Shown: positions 1-6,558 of the stretch, in pieces
Layout: every line of letters starts with the position of its first letter
Position numbering within the stretch: position 1 is the first letter of the stretch
NCBI GenBank assembly: GCA_035252015.1
Contig: DATFDP010000247.1
Location: 1-44,692 of the forward strand
DNA: 44,692 nucleotides
Direction: 5' to 3'
DNA from: JAICWP01 sp035252015
GTDB lineage: Bacteria; Acidobacteriota; Terriglobia; Terriglobales; Acidobacteriaceae
The notes under the pieces: model-generated
Told to the model about the DNA's origin: nothing
The model's input: only the letters and a program-made list of their open reading frames with translations
Databases searched by the model: none
Made by a program: the position numbers and the translations under genes

Positions 1-28
1 ATGGCTCGATGCTACTGAGTCTGGACAG

Positions 29-65
29 ATGGCAGCAATGACAAAAACGAGTCATTTTCTGCCAT
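29..65. repeat. Imperfect inverted repeat downstream of the MOSC gene
   Basis: The arms ATGGCAG (29-35) with CTGCCAT (59-65) and AATGAC (37-42) with GTCATT (51-56) give 13 base pairs around an 8-nt loop, with a small C/TT internal bulge. It lies just past the 3' end of the minus-strand MOSC gene. There is no T-run on either side, so it is not a standard intrinsic terminator. It could be a transcript-end stabiliser or a repeat remnant. Confidence 0.6.
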
Positions 66-97
66 GCGCCCGGCTCACGGGAGCACGTTGGCTCTGT

Positions 98-754
98 TCA
101 CGGTGAGGCCTCCTCTGAACGCTCCTGCAATGCGGCCTTCCAGTTGAGGGGCAGTGCGCTTACGTTGAGCGCGCGCCGCAGCAAGTCTGAATCGCCGGTT
201 TGGCGAAGGTAGAGCTTTACGATATCGGCGACCGTAACGCCGTTGCGGTCGCGGCTTACGGCTTCAATGTCCGGCCCGGCGCGGAGCTCGCCGGCTTCAA
301 CAACGGAAAAATAAAATCCGCTGCGCCCGCTGGCCAGGAAGCGCTGAATCATTTCGTCGCGGCCGAACCGGAGCGCCAGTTTGTAGCACGGCATTCGCGG
401 CTGGGTGACCATCAGGAGAGCTGACCCTACCCTTAAACAGTCGCCTACGCAGAGAGTGTCTTCCAGCAGGCCCTCGGTAGTGAGGTTTTCGCCGAAGTAT
501 CCCCAGGAGAACGCGACCTCCGGGAGTTCTTTCCGCCAGTATTCGTAGTGCTCGGCGGGGTATGCGTAAACCGCTTTGTTGAGTCCGCCGTGGACGGTAA
601 GATCAGCCTGCCTGTCCCCCTGGAGGTTCAACGGCGCCACCATCACTGGGCTCTCCACAGGCTTTTTGAAGATGCCGGTCAGCACTTTCAAGCCCTTCCA
701 GTCCACTTCCCTCGGCAGTCCGACATTTACTGAGATAACCTTCACTTTGTTCAC
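98..754 (-). CDS. MOSC domain protein, YiiM-like
   Basis: A 218-residue cytoplasmic protein of the YiiM type, close to the roughly 220 residues usual for that family. Visible marks are the HGG motif at residues 55-57 and PRMPCYKL around Cys123, the position of the conserved MOSC cysteine. A C-terminal helical stretch (about 165-210) matches the 3-alpha domain that follows MOSC in YiiM proteins. Family members bind or use molybdenum cofactor and are linked to detoxification of N-hydroxylated bases such as 6-hydroxylaminopurine. The substrate here is inferred only from family. The start is a GTG at 754 with a weak ribosome binding site; a second GTG three codons on is possible. It follows the hydrolase gene on the same strand with a 72-bp gap that holds a GC hairpin, so co-transcription is possible. 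Confidence 0.85.
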   Translation of the reverse strand: MNKVKVISVNVGLPREVDWKGLKVLTGIFKKPVESPVMVAPLNLQGDRQADLTVHGGLNKAVYAYPAEHYEYWRKELPEVAFSWGYFGENLTTEGLLEDTLCVGDCLRVGSALLMVTQPRMPCYKLALRFGRDEMIQRFLASGRSGFYFSVVEAGELRAGPDIEAVSRDRNGVTVADIVKLYLRQTGDSDLLRRALNVSALPLNWKAALQERSEEASP

Positions 755-783
755 AGGTCCACCGCGAAACTTGAACTTGCGGC

Positions 784-805
784 GGGGCCGCGTTTCTGCG
801 GCCCC
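784..805 (-). terminator. GC-rich hairpin between hydrolase and MOSC genes
   Basis: A perfect 8-bp stem, GGGGCCGC (784-791) with GCGGCCCC (798-805), around a 6-nt loop. It sits in the 72-bp gap between two minus-strand genes. No U-run follows on either strand, so it may only attenuate transcription or protect the 3' end of the hydrolase message. Confidence 0.35.
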
Positions 806-826
806 CGTAGTTGCACAACAGCGGCT

Positions 827-1699
827 CTAGGCGGCGCTGGCCTGTTTTGTCAGTTGGCGCAGAAAACCGCGAATGGCGCCGGCAATTTCTTCGGCGTGAG
901 TTTCCAGCGCAAAATGGCCGGTGTCGAACAATTGCACCTCGGCCGTCGGATTGTCGCGCTTGAACGCCTCAGCGCCCGCAGGCAAAAAGAACGGGTCGTT
1001 CTTGCCCCAAACCGCCAGCAGGGGCGGGCGCCGGGTACGGAAGTACTCCTGGAATTTGGGATAGAGCGCGACGTTGCTGGCATAGTCCAGGAACAGATCG
1101 AGTTGAATTTCCGCATTGCCCGGCCGGGCCAGCAGCGCCGAATCCAGCGTGTAAGTCTCTGGGGCTACCAGCGCAGGATCTTGCACACCATGCAGGTACT
1201 GCCACCTGGTCGCCTCCGGCGTGAGGAACTCACGCAAGGCCGCACGATTTTCCTCCGTTGGCTCCTTCCAATACTTCTGGATCGGGTTCCAACCCTGGCT
1301 CAGGCCCTCTTCGTAGGCGTTGCCGTTCTGCGAAATGATGGCGGTGATTCGTTCCGGATGCGCCAGGGCAAGGCGCAGTCCCACTGGAGCACCGTAGTCG
1401 AAGACGTAGATGGCAAAACGCTCCAAGCCGATCACCTCGGTAAAGCGGGCGATGACCTCGGCCAGGCGCTTGAATGAATAGCCGAATTGCTTCCGGTCCG
1501 GAGTATCGGAGAAGCCAAAGCCCGGCAGGTCGGGAGCGACCACGTGATAGCGGTCGGCCAAGGCCGGAATCAGGTTGCGGAACATGTGCGACGAGGTCGG
1601 GAATCCGTGCAGCATAAGTATGGTGGGGGCATTAGTAGGGCCGGCTTCACGATAGAAAATGTTCAGGCCGTCCACGGTGGCGTGCTGGTGCTTGATCAT
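827..1699 (-). CDS. Alpha/beta hydrolase with Asp nucleophile
   Basis: A 290-residue alpha/beta-hydrolase resembling haloalkane dehalogenases and epoxide hydrolases. The oxyanion motif HGFP is at 31-34. The nucleophile elbow reads VFDYGAPVG with Asp101, not Ser, as nucleophile. Probable charge-relay residues are Asp235 (GKNDPFF) and His262 (TGHFALETH). The residue after the nucleophile is Tyr102, where dehalogenases and many epoxide hydrolases have Trp, so the substrate cannot be named. A cap domain fits residues about 125-220. There is no signal peptide. The start at 1699 has a good Shine-Dalgarno (GGAGGG) about 7 nt upstream. It is divergent from a CGNR zinc-finger regulator, a natural candidate for its control. 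Confidence 0.85.
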   Translation of the reverse strand: MIKHQHATVDGLNIFYREAGPTNAPTILMLHGFPTSSHMFRNLIPALADRYHVVAPDLPGFGFSDTPDRKQFGYSFKRLAEVIARFTEVIGLERFAIYVFDYGAPVGLRLALAHPERITAIISQNGNAYEEGLSQGWNPIQKYWKEPTEENRAALREFLTPEATRWQYLHGVQDPALVAPETYTLDSALLARPGNAEIQLDLFLDYASNVALYPKFQEYFRTRRPPLLAVWGKNDPFFLPAGAEAFKRDNPTAEVQLFDTGHFALETHAEEIAGAIRGFLRQLTKQASAA

Positions 1700-1739
1700 A
1701 ATGAACCCTCCTCAGAAAATGTGGTCAATTGGCCTCAGC

Positions 1740-1766
1740 GGAGCCGGCCTGCGTTGCACCGGCTCC
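1740..1766. promoter_or_regulatory. 8-bp inverted repeat in divergent promoter region
   Basis: GGAGCCGG (1740-1747) and CCGGCTCC (1759-1766) form perfect arms 11 bp apart, centre to centre about two helical turns. The repeat lies between the divergent hydrolase and CGNR-regulator genes, inside the predicted 5' leader of the hydrolase. It could be an operator for a dimeric regulator or an mRNA hairpin. Function is inferred from position only. Confidence 0.45.
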
Positions 1767-1815
1767 CGGTTTCATAGCATCAGATGTGCTAACCTCTAAA
1801 AAGATTCATTAACGG

Positions 1816-1824
1816 TGTTATACT
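1816..1824 (+). promoter_or_regulatory. Extended -10 promoter candidate for the CGNR regulator
   Basis: The sequence TGTTATACT matches an extended -10 element (TGn plus TATACT), 19 bp before the ATG at 1844. No good -35 hexamer is visible at the proper distance, as is common for extended -10 promoters. On the opposite strand the same AT-rich stretch also reads TATAAC, so it could serve divergent transcription. Confidence 0.4.
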
Positions 1825-1843
1825 TTTTTTAAGTGATCGTGAC

Positions 1844-2491
1844 ATGGGCCGAGCAGCGAGCAAAAACAATTCGGATTGGAAGGATGGTTTCCTTTTCCTC
1901 GGCAACCAGCTGGCGCTCGATTTCGTAAATACCCGCCCGGTTCAGGATGGACGAGCGATGGAGCTGCTGCCTGATTTCCAGGCCGTCCTACGCTGGTTCC
2001 AGGCAGCGGACGTGGTCACCGCTCAGCAGGCCCGGAGCTTGCAGCAACAGTGTGGGAACTCGCCCGAGGCGCGCCAGGCAGTGGAGGCATTACGAGCATT
2101 GCGGGAAAAGCTGAGGAAGGAAATCCTGGCCCGGGAAGCGGGCGGCAAGCTCCACCATGCGACTCTGGAAGAACTCAACTGCCTGATGGCACAGCATCCC
2201 ATGCGCACGCGACTGAGGATCGCGGGCAAGGGGCTGACGACAGAATTGTACTTCGAGCCACAGCAACCGGGAGATCTGTTTGCGCCTCTGGCGCATAGTG
2301 CGGCGGAACTATTCTCCGACGTAGACCCAAGGCGAGTTCGCAAGTGCGCACACTGCGTGCTGCATTTCCATGACACCAGCAAGAAGGGGACGCGGCGTTG
2401 GTGCAGCATGCAGTTGTGTGGAAACCGCGAGAAGGTAGCGGCCTATGCTGCCCGGCAGCGCCGACAGCGGCGCCGCGCAAGAAAGGTCTAG
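1844..2491 (+). CDS. CGNR zinc-finger (ABATE domain) transcriptional regulator
   Basis: A 215-residue protein with the two-part layout of CGNR zinc-finger regulators. The N-terminal ABATE-type domain opens with FLFLGNQLALDFVNT at about 16-30. A C-terminal zinc-binding domain has Cys168 and Cys171 (KCAHC) and Cys187 and Cys192 (CSMQLCGNR), where CGNR gives the family its name. The tail is very basic (RQRRQRRRARK) and probably contacts DNA. Family members are described as putative stress-responsive regulators; the ligand is unknown. The gene is divergent from the alpha/beta hydrolase, with a 144-bp shared promoter region that holds an inverted repeat. It converges with the DUF421 gene, with 7 bp between the stops. 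Confidence 0.85.
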   Translation: MGRAASKNNSDWKDGFLFLGNQLALDFVNTRPVQDGRAMELLPDFQAVLRWFQAADVVTAQQARSLQQQCGNSPEARQAVEALRALREKLRKEILAREAGGKLHHATLEELNCLMAQHPMRTRLRIAGKGLTTELYFEPQQPGDLFAPLAHSAAELFSDVDPRRVRKCAHCVLHFHDTSKKGTRRWCSMQLCGNREKVAAYAARQRRQRRRARKV

Positions 2492-2498
2492 CGCAACT

Positions 2499-3020
2499 TC
2501 ACTGATGCTTCTGCAGGAACCGCAGGCGGGGGTGCGGCTGTGCTTTCGGGTCAATGTCGTCGTACTTCAGAACGCTGATGGAGCCATCCACTTCTAGCAC
2601 CGCCAATGCGACATCTTTGACGCTACCGATGCCGTGCTCGCGCAGGGCACGCTGCAACTCGTCCACCGTGACGTGCTCGCGCGCCATGTGGCTCTCCATG
2701 ATGCTGCCGTTATGCACCAGCAGTGTGGGCTGACCTTGCACCAGCTTCCGGAAGCGGCGGTTCAGGCCCGAGGCTTCGGCCACGCCATAGTTCATGGCCA
2801 GCAGGGTTCCGGCGGCGACCACTCCTCCCGCCAGCGAGTTGTCGGGGCCGGTCATGGCGTTCTGCACCGCGTTGCTGAGCAGCAGCAGCAATGTGAGGTC
2901 GAAAGGCGTCATCTGGCCTACTTCGCGCTTGCCGCTCAAGCGCACGCCCAGCAGCACGAAGAGGTAAATCGTGGCTGTGCGCAGCAGGATTTCGATCAAT
3001 ACGCGTCCGCCTGGATACAT
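2499..3020 (-). CDS. DUF421 family membrane protein (YetF-like)
   Basis: A 173-residue inner-membrane protein of the DUF421/YetF family. Three hydrophobic segments lie at about 8-26, 40-57 and 62-82. The conserved stretch RLSGKREVGQMTPFDL (27-42) sits between the first two. A soluble C-terminal domain (about 90-170) carries the usual LVHNGSI and LRxxGI elements. Length is in the shorter range for the family. The biochemical role is unknown; YetF-type proteins are linked to spore or stress physiology in Bacillus. The ATG at 3020 has a GGAGA ribosome binding site 8-9 nt upstream. It is apparently monocistronic, with a 169-bp gap to the SDR gene upstream. Confidence 0.85.
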   Translation of the reverse strand: MYPGGRVLIEILLRTATIYLFVLLGVRLSGKREVGQMTPFDLTLLLLLSNAVQNAMTGPDNSLAGGVVAAGTLLAMNYGVAEASGLNRRFRKLVQGQPTLLVHNGSIMESHMAREHVTVDELQRALREHGIGSVKDVALAVLEVDGSISVLKYDDIDPKAQPHPRLRFLQKHQ

Positions 3021-3189
3021 GCTGTTTTCTCCGTCGGGATGAAGCTGAATGGAATCTGCGGGACGCAGGCGGGAGTGTCAATATCAGAGTGGAGACAGGG
3101 CGTGCCGAAAGACAGCAACCCGAGGGCGCCCCACCGGGAAGGGGTGAAAGAGCCAGCAGCTTGGATTTCGATTGGCGCCTAAGTATCTG

Positions 3190-4002
3190 CTAATCGCCTA
3201 TCCCCCGCTGGATTTCGAGCGGGAAAACGGGATCCATAATGGACCCTCCGCCATCCACGTGCACGGTTTGTCCAGTGATGAAGCCGGCTTCGTCCATGCA
3301 GAACAACACTACGGCATTGCCCACGTCCGCGGGAGTTCCTACGCGGCCCATGGGTGTCCACCCGCTTTCGTGCCATCTCTTGATGGCGCTGAACACTTCG
3401 GTTGGAAGTCGGCCCACGACACTATCTTCGGTGGCGCCCGGACTAATCACATTCACGGTGATCCTACGCTTGGCCAAGGCCACTGCAAAATAGCGCGCCA
3501 GCGAATCCAGCGCCGCTTTAGCCGCACCCATTCCGACCCAAGGCTGCCAACTCCCCGTAAGGCCGCTTGGCGAATAACTGATTGCAATGATTCGCCCACC
3601 GTCCGGCATGATCCGGCTCACTAACTGCGCCTCGAGTAAAAATGCTTGCGCTTGAGAGTCGAGCGCCGCGCGTAACTGATCCAGGGTGAGGTCCATCGGA
3701 GGTTGATAGAACGCGCTGAGCTCCGGCCGCGCGTTGCTCACTAGAATGTCGAGCTTTCCAAACTCCCGCTCAATCCGGCCGAAGAGCTGACGGATCTCCT
3801 CTGGTCGAGTCACGTCCGCCTGGACAACGAACCCGTCCCCGCCGCATGCCCGGATTTTCGCCAGAGTCTCGTTCGCCGCGTCCGACTGAGTGTGATAGTG
3901 AATGGCGGTCTTGACGCCATGTTCCGCCAGTTTTAGTGCGATCCCGCGCCCGATGCCTCGCGAACTGCCGGTGATAAGCGCATTTTTCCCCTTAAGGGAC
4001 AT
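3190..4002 (-). CDS. SDR-family oxidoreductase, FabL-like, Tyr replaced by Trp
   Basis: A 270-residue short-chain dehydrogenase/reductase. The dinucleotide-binding motif is TGSSRGIG (11-18), followed by a C-terminal DGGGS. The sequence is closest in style to enoyl-ACP reductases of the FabL/FabI kind, whose catalytic pair is Tyr-x6-Lys. Here the segment reads WVGMGAAK, with Lys162 kept but Trp155 where the Tyr is expected. The NNAG motif is changed to SNAR. The protein may use another acid (Tyr143 in AISYSP is a candidate) or a different reaction. The start at 4002 was chosen because a strong GGAGGT lies 7 nt upstream; an in-frame ATG 51 bp earlier lacks this. The NAD(P)H-dependent fold is sure; the substrate is not. 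Confidence 0.8.
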   Translation of the reverse strand: MSLKGKNALITGSSRGIGRGIALKLAEHGVKTAIHYHTQSDAANETLAKIRACGGDGFVVQADVTRPEEIRQLFGRIEREFGKLDILVSNARPELSAFYQPPMDLTLDQLRAALDSQAQAFLLEAQLVSRIMPDGGRIIAISYSPSGLTGSWQPWVGMGAAKAALDSLARYFAVALAKRRITVNVISPGATEDSVVGRLPTEVFSAIKRWHESGWTPMGRVGTPADVGNAVVLFCMDEAGFITGQTVHVDGGGSIMDPVFPLEIQRGIGD

Positions 4003-4055
4003 ATACACCTCCACAACGAGGGCGCATCTTAAGCCTGTCCGCAGAGGTGTCAATG

Positions 4056-4089
4056 GAAAAATAAAAAGGGCCGGCAGAGTCGCCGGCCC
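4056..4089 (-). terminator. Intrinsic terminator for the coiled-coil membrane protein gene
   Basis: On the minus strand GGGCCGGC (arm 4082-4089) pairs with GCCGGCCC (4068-4075) around a 6-nt loop and is followed by TTTTTATTTTT. It lies 14 bp past the stop codon of the gene ending at 4104 and separates it from the SDR gene. Confidence 0.85.
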
Positions 4090-4103
4090 CGGTTTTCAAA
4101 GAT

Positions 4104-5105
4104 CTAGTTTGCGGTTACTGGCTGCGGCGCCCCTTTGGGCGTGCTCAGGTAGCCGCTGATCTTGTTCTTCTCCACCGTCCACACCACGATCTCGTAGAGA
4201 TAGTGCTGGCGTCCGGTGTAGAACTGGATGGGCTCGTCCAGATTGCGGTTCTTCTTCTCAATCACGCGATCATCAGAGCGGACATTCATGGTGAAACGGC
4301 CATGCTTGGCGTCGGCCTTCTTAAGCTGCAGGCTCACGGTCGAGACCGGGGTGAAGTCCTTGTTCTTGGTAAGAGTGAACTCAAAGTAGTTGCGGTCACC
4401 TGAGTGCTTGAGCGTTTCCAGGTCCCCGCGGGTGCGCGCAATCAGCCCGCTCTGCACGCCCAGGTCGCCAATGGCGCGCTCCAGCTTGGCTTTAGTGGCT
4501 TCCAGGTCGCTGCGAGTGGAGGCGACATCGGTCTTCACGCCACCCACTTCGGTTTTTACGCCGGCCACTTCCCCGCTTACGGCACTGATTTGCTGCTTTT
4601 GCTGCTCGGCCAGTCGTTCCTCAGCCGCGTGCTGCTGGCGCTGCAGGTCGGCGGTCCGCCGGGCCAGTTCCTTCTTGGTGATGCCGAGTTGCGAGGCCAG
4701 CGTGTCCGTATCAGCCTGGGCGTCACCCAGCTTCCGGTTCAGCTCGTGAACGTCCCCGTGCAGAGAGTCCGAGGAGTGCTCTACGCGCTCCAGCCGCCCA
4801 CGCAGGTCCACAATGAAATAAATGGACCCGGCCACGTAGAGCACGGCAAACACCCACACCACCCATTTCCAGATGGTGTTCTGGCGCTGTGCGCGCTGTA
4901 GTTCCGGAGAGACGTATTGTGCCTGGGCAGGCGGTTGCTGATAGTACTGCTGCGGCGGTTGATAGGAAGCCTGCTGCTGATACTGCTGCTCCCGGTATTG
5001 CTGTTGCTGCTCGTACTGCTGCTGTTGCTGTTCCTGCTCCTGCTGTTGTTGTCGCTGCCGCTCCTCGTCCGGAATTTCCGGAGAAGGAGCTGGAGTGATA
5101 GACAT
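4104..5105 (-). CDS. Q/Y-rich, single-pass membrane coiled-coil protein of unknown function
   Basis: A 333-residue protein I cannot assign to a named family. Residues about 15-65 are low complexity, rich in Gln, Glu, Tyr and Pro and coded mostly by CAG/CAA repeats. One membrane helix follows (about 79-100, WVVWVFAVLYVAGSIYFIVD). A long heptad-like coiled coil spans about 103-233, with GVKTEVGG and GVKTDVAS repeats at 182-197. A compact C-terminal beta-rich domain (about 238-322) ends the protein. The likely topology has the Q-rich tail in the cytoplasm and the coiled coil outside. The start at 5105 (MSITPAPSPE) is preferred; an earlier in-frame start would add 30 residues. It is monocistronic, with its own terminator. 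Confidence 0.75.
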   Translation of the reverse strand: MSITPAPSPEIPDEERQRQQQQEQEQQQQQYEQQQQYREQQYQQQASYQPPQQYYQQPPAQAQYVSPELQRAQRQNTIWKWVVWVFAVLYVAGSIYFIVDLRGRLERVEHSSDSLHGDVHELNRKLGDAQADTDTLASQLGITKKELARRTADLQRQQHAAEERLAEQQKQQISAVSGEVAGVKTEVGGVKTDVASTRSDLEATKAKLERAIGDLGVQSGLIARTRGDLETLKHSGDRNYFEFTLTKNKDFTPVSTVSLQLKKADAKHGRFTMNVRSDDRVIEKKNRNLDEPIQFYTGRQHYLYEIVVWTVEKNKISGYLSTPKGAPQPVTAN

Positions 5106-5390
5106 GCGTGCCTCTTCTGCCCTGATTTTGGGGATAGCAGCATTGTTCAGCAGAAAAGATGCTGTGTCAAACCAGAGGCGCGCCGTAAGCCACAATTTGG
5201 CCCCTGAATTGCCCTTAAGTAACCGTAGATTATCGGCGCTGACCCGGCTGGTACTCGCAAGGAGCTCTGATTAGGGCTCTTGGACGACACAGCTGTATTT
5301 TGAGGTGAGCTGGCGCCTCGGAAGTCTACATCCGTAATTTGGCAGTCAGGTGCTCAGCATTGGTGCGGAAAGTAACGGGGCCTTAGAACG

Positions 5391-5702
5391 ATGAAACGGT
5401 ACTGGCACTTCGTCTTAGTCGGGGTTATCTGCCTTTTGGTGGCATTGTTGTGGGCTCAACCTCGCCGCCGCCAGACCCCTGCCCCCCAGGCGGTGACGCT
5501 AGCTCTGTCCGGAACCGCGGTTCAGGAAAGCAGCAGCACCACCGCTGCTTCCAAACCTGCAGCTTCCGCGAAGAATCCTGGGAACACGGCGAGTGATGAT
5601 GACCAACCTCTGCCCGGCTCCAGCAGCTCGCTTCCCTTGCTGGCGGTGATCGGCTTTGGCGTCTTGGCGGGAGGGATCACCTCGGCCATGCGAACGAGGT
5701 AG
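5391..5702 (+). CDS. Small surface protein with sortase-type sorting tail
   Basis: A 103-residue protein. An N-terminal hydrophobic segment (4-22, ending WAQP) fits a signal peptide or anchor. The middle (25-72) is Ser/Ala/Thr/Pro-rich and probably unstructured. The C-terminus has the three parts of a cell-wall sorting signal: LPGSSSS at 74-80, a hydrophobic helix LPLLAVIGFGVLAGG (81-95) and a basic end RTR (101-103). This resembles the LP-x-(T/S)-A/S tails often seen in acidobacterial sortase substrates. The next gene, 131 bp downstream on the same strand, is a sortase, so this is its likely dedicated substrate. No strong ribosome binding site is seen. Assignment is by features, not homology. 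Confidence 0.7.
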   Translation: MKRYWHFVLVGVICLLVALLWAQPRRRQTPAPQAVTLALSGTAVQESSSTTAASKPAASAKNPGNTASDDDQPLPGSSSSLPLLAVIGFGVLAGGITSAMRTR

Positions 5703-5736
5703 CTGCCTTACCCCGGGAACTACGAAGGTGCTCTGG

Positions 5737-5764
5737 CCAGCTACCAACTACCAGCTACCAACTG
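5737..5764 (+). repeat. Tandem 14-bp repeat before the sortase gene
   Basis: CCAGCTACCAACTA is followed at once by CCAGCTACCAACTG (13 of 14 bases identical). It lies in the 131-bp gap between the sorting-signal protein and the sortase. No function is evident. Confidence 0.7.
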
Positions 5765-5833
5765 CTCACATTGCGCTACCCTGGAATAGCGCATCTTAAT
5801 TGTTAATCTGGCCGTCGGAGCAGGTTACTTGCT

Positions 5834-6457
5834 ATGGGAAAAGTTCCGGACTGGCTGAAGCGCTATTGGCCTTCATTTCTTATTGTGGCGGGAGTGGCGC
5901 TGCTGATCTATGTAGCTTCCCAATATGCCACCATGTATGCGGCCCAGCGCCGCCTGACTGAACAATGGCAGCAGCAAAACCTGCAGCTGCCCGCACAACC
6001 CGCAGGCCTGGTCACCACCCTCACGCGCCTGAGTATTCCGGCCATCAAGCTGGACGCGGTTGTGGTCGAGGGTGTAAACCGCCGCGACCTGCTGATGGGG
6101 CCCGGCCATTTGCCTGATACGCCCCAGCCCGGCCAACCCGGAAACGCAGTTATCTCGGCACATCGCGACACCTTCTTCCGCCACATTCATGAGCTCAAAC
6201 CGGGCGACTACATCCTGGTACAGCGCTCCGGCAAGCAATTCCGTTACGAGGTGACGGGCAAGAAGGTCCTCCAGCCGGACGACGTCTGGGTGACCAAGCC
6301 TACGCCCGACACGGAGCTGACTCTGCTGACCTGCTATCCCACTTACTACATTGGCCCGGCGCCGGAGCGCCTGGCGGTGTTCTCGCGGCTGGCGGGCGCA
6401 CGCCGAAGCGAGCAGTCCGCCGCCCAAGCCAAACCGGTGGCGGAAGAAGCACAGTAA
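5834..6457 (+). CDS. Class D-like sortase
   Basis: A 207-residue membrane-anchored transpeptidase. An N-terminal helix (about 12-30) anchors it, and the sortase beta-barrel fills about 60-188. Catalytic residues are visible: His110 (VISAHRDT), Cys167 (TLLTC) and Arg179 (PERL). The TLxTC and SAHRD motifs are typical for sortases of classes D/E and Gram-negative relatives. Sortases cleave a C-terminal LPxTG-like motif and join the protein to an amine. The small gene just upstream carries a matching tail, so the two form a minimal sortase-substrate pair. Residues after 188 are a charged, alanine-rich tail. It could belong to another sortase subclass; the catalytic triad makes the enzyme type firm. 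Confidence 0.9.
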   Translation: MGKVPDWLKRYWPSFLIVAGVALLIYVASQYATMYAAQRRLTEQWQQQNLQLPAQPAGLVTTLTRLSIPAIKLDAVVVEGVNRRDLLMGPGHLPDTPQPGQPGNAVISAHRDTFFRHIHELKPGDYILVQRSGKQFRYEVTGKKVLQPDDVWVTKPTPDTELTLLTCYPTYYIGPAPERLAVFSRLAGARRSEQSAAQAKPVAEEAQ

Positions 6458-6465
6458 CTTTCTGT

Positions 6466-6505
6466 CAAGTTTCCAGCTTCGAGTAAAACGTCTCGACGAA
6501 ACTTG
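6466..6505. repeat. Inverted repeat between sortase and thiO
   Basis: CAAGTTTC (6466-6473) pairs with GAAACTTG (6498-6505), and inside it TCGAG (6479-6483) pairs with CTCGA (6492-6496). It starts 9 bp past the sortase stop. No T-run follows, so termination is uncertain. Just after it, CTGACTCCCGACTCCT (6525-6540) is a short repeat also seen near 26685 and 27972. Confidence 0.6.
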
Positions 6506-6558
6506 AAACTGTGTACGCAAACCGCTGACTCCCGACTCCTCCGCTTTACAATAATTAC

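Noticed and set aside
6458..6558. TPP riboswitch upstream of thiO
   Set aside because: The gap is only about 100 bp and lacks the conserved CUGAGA and other TPP-aptamer parts. What is seen is a simple inverted repeat.
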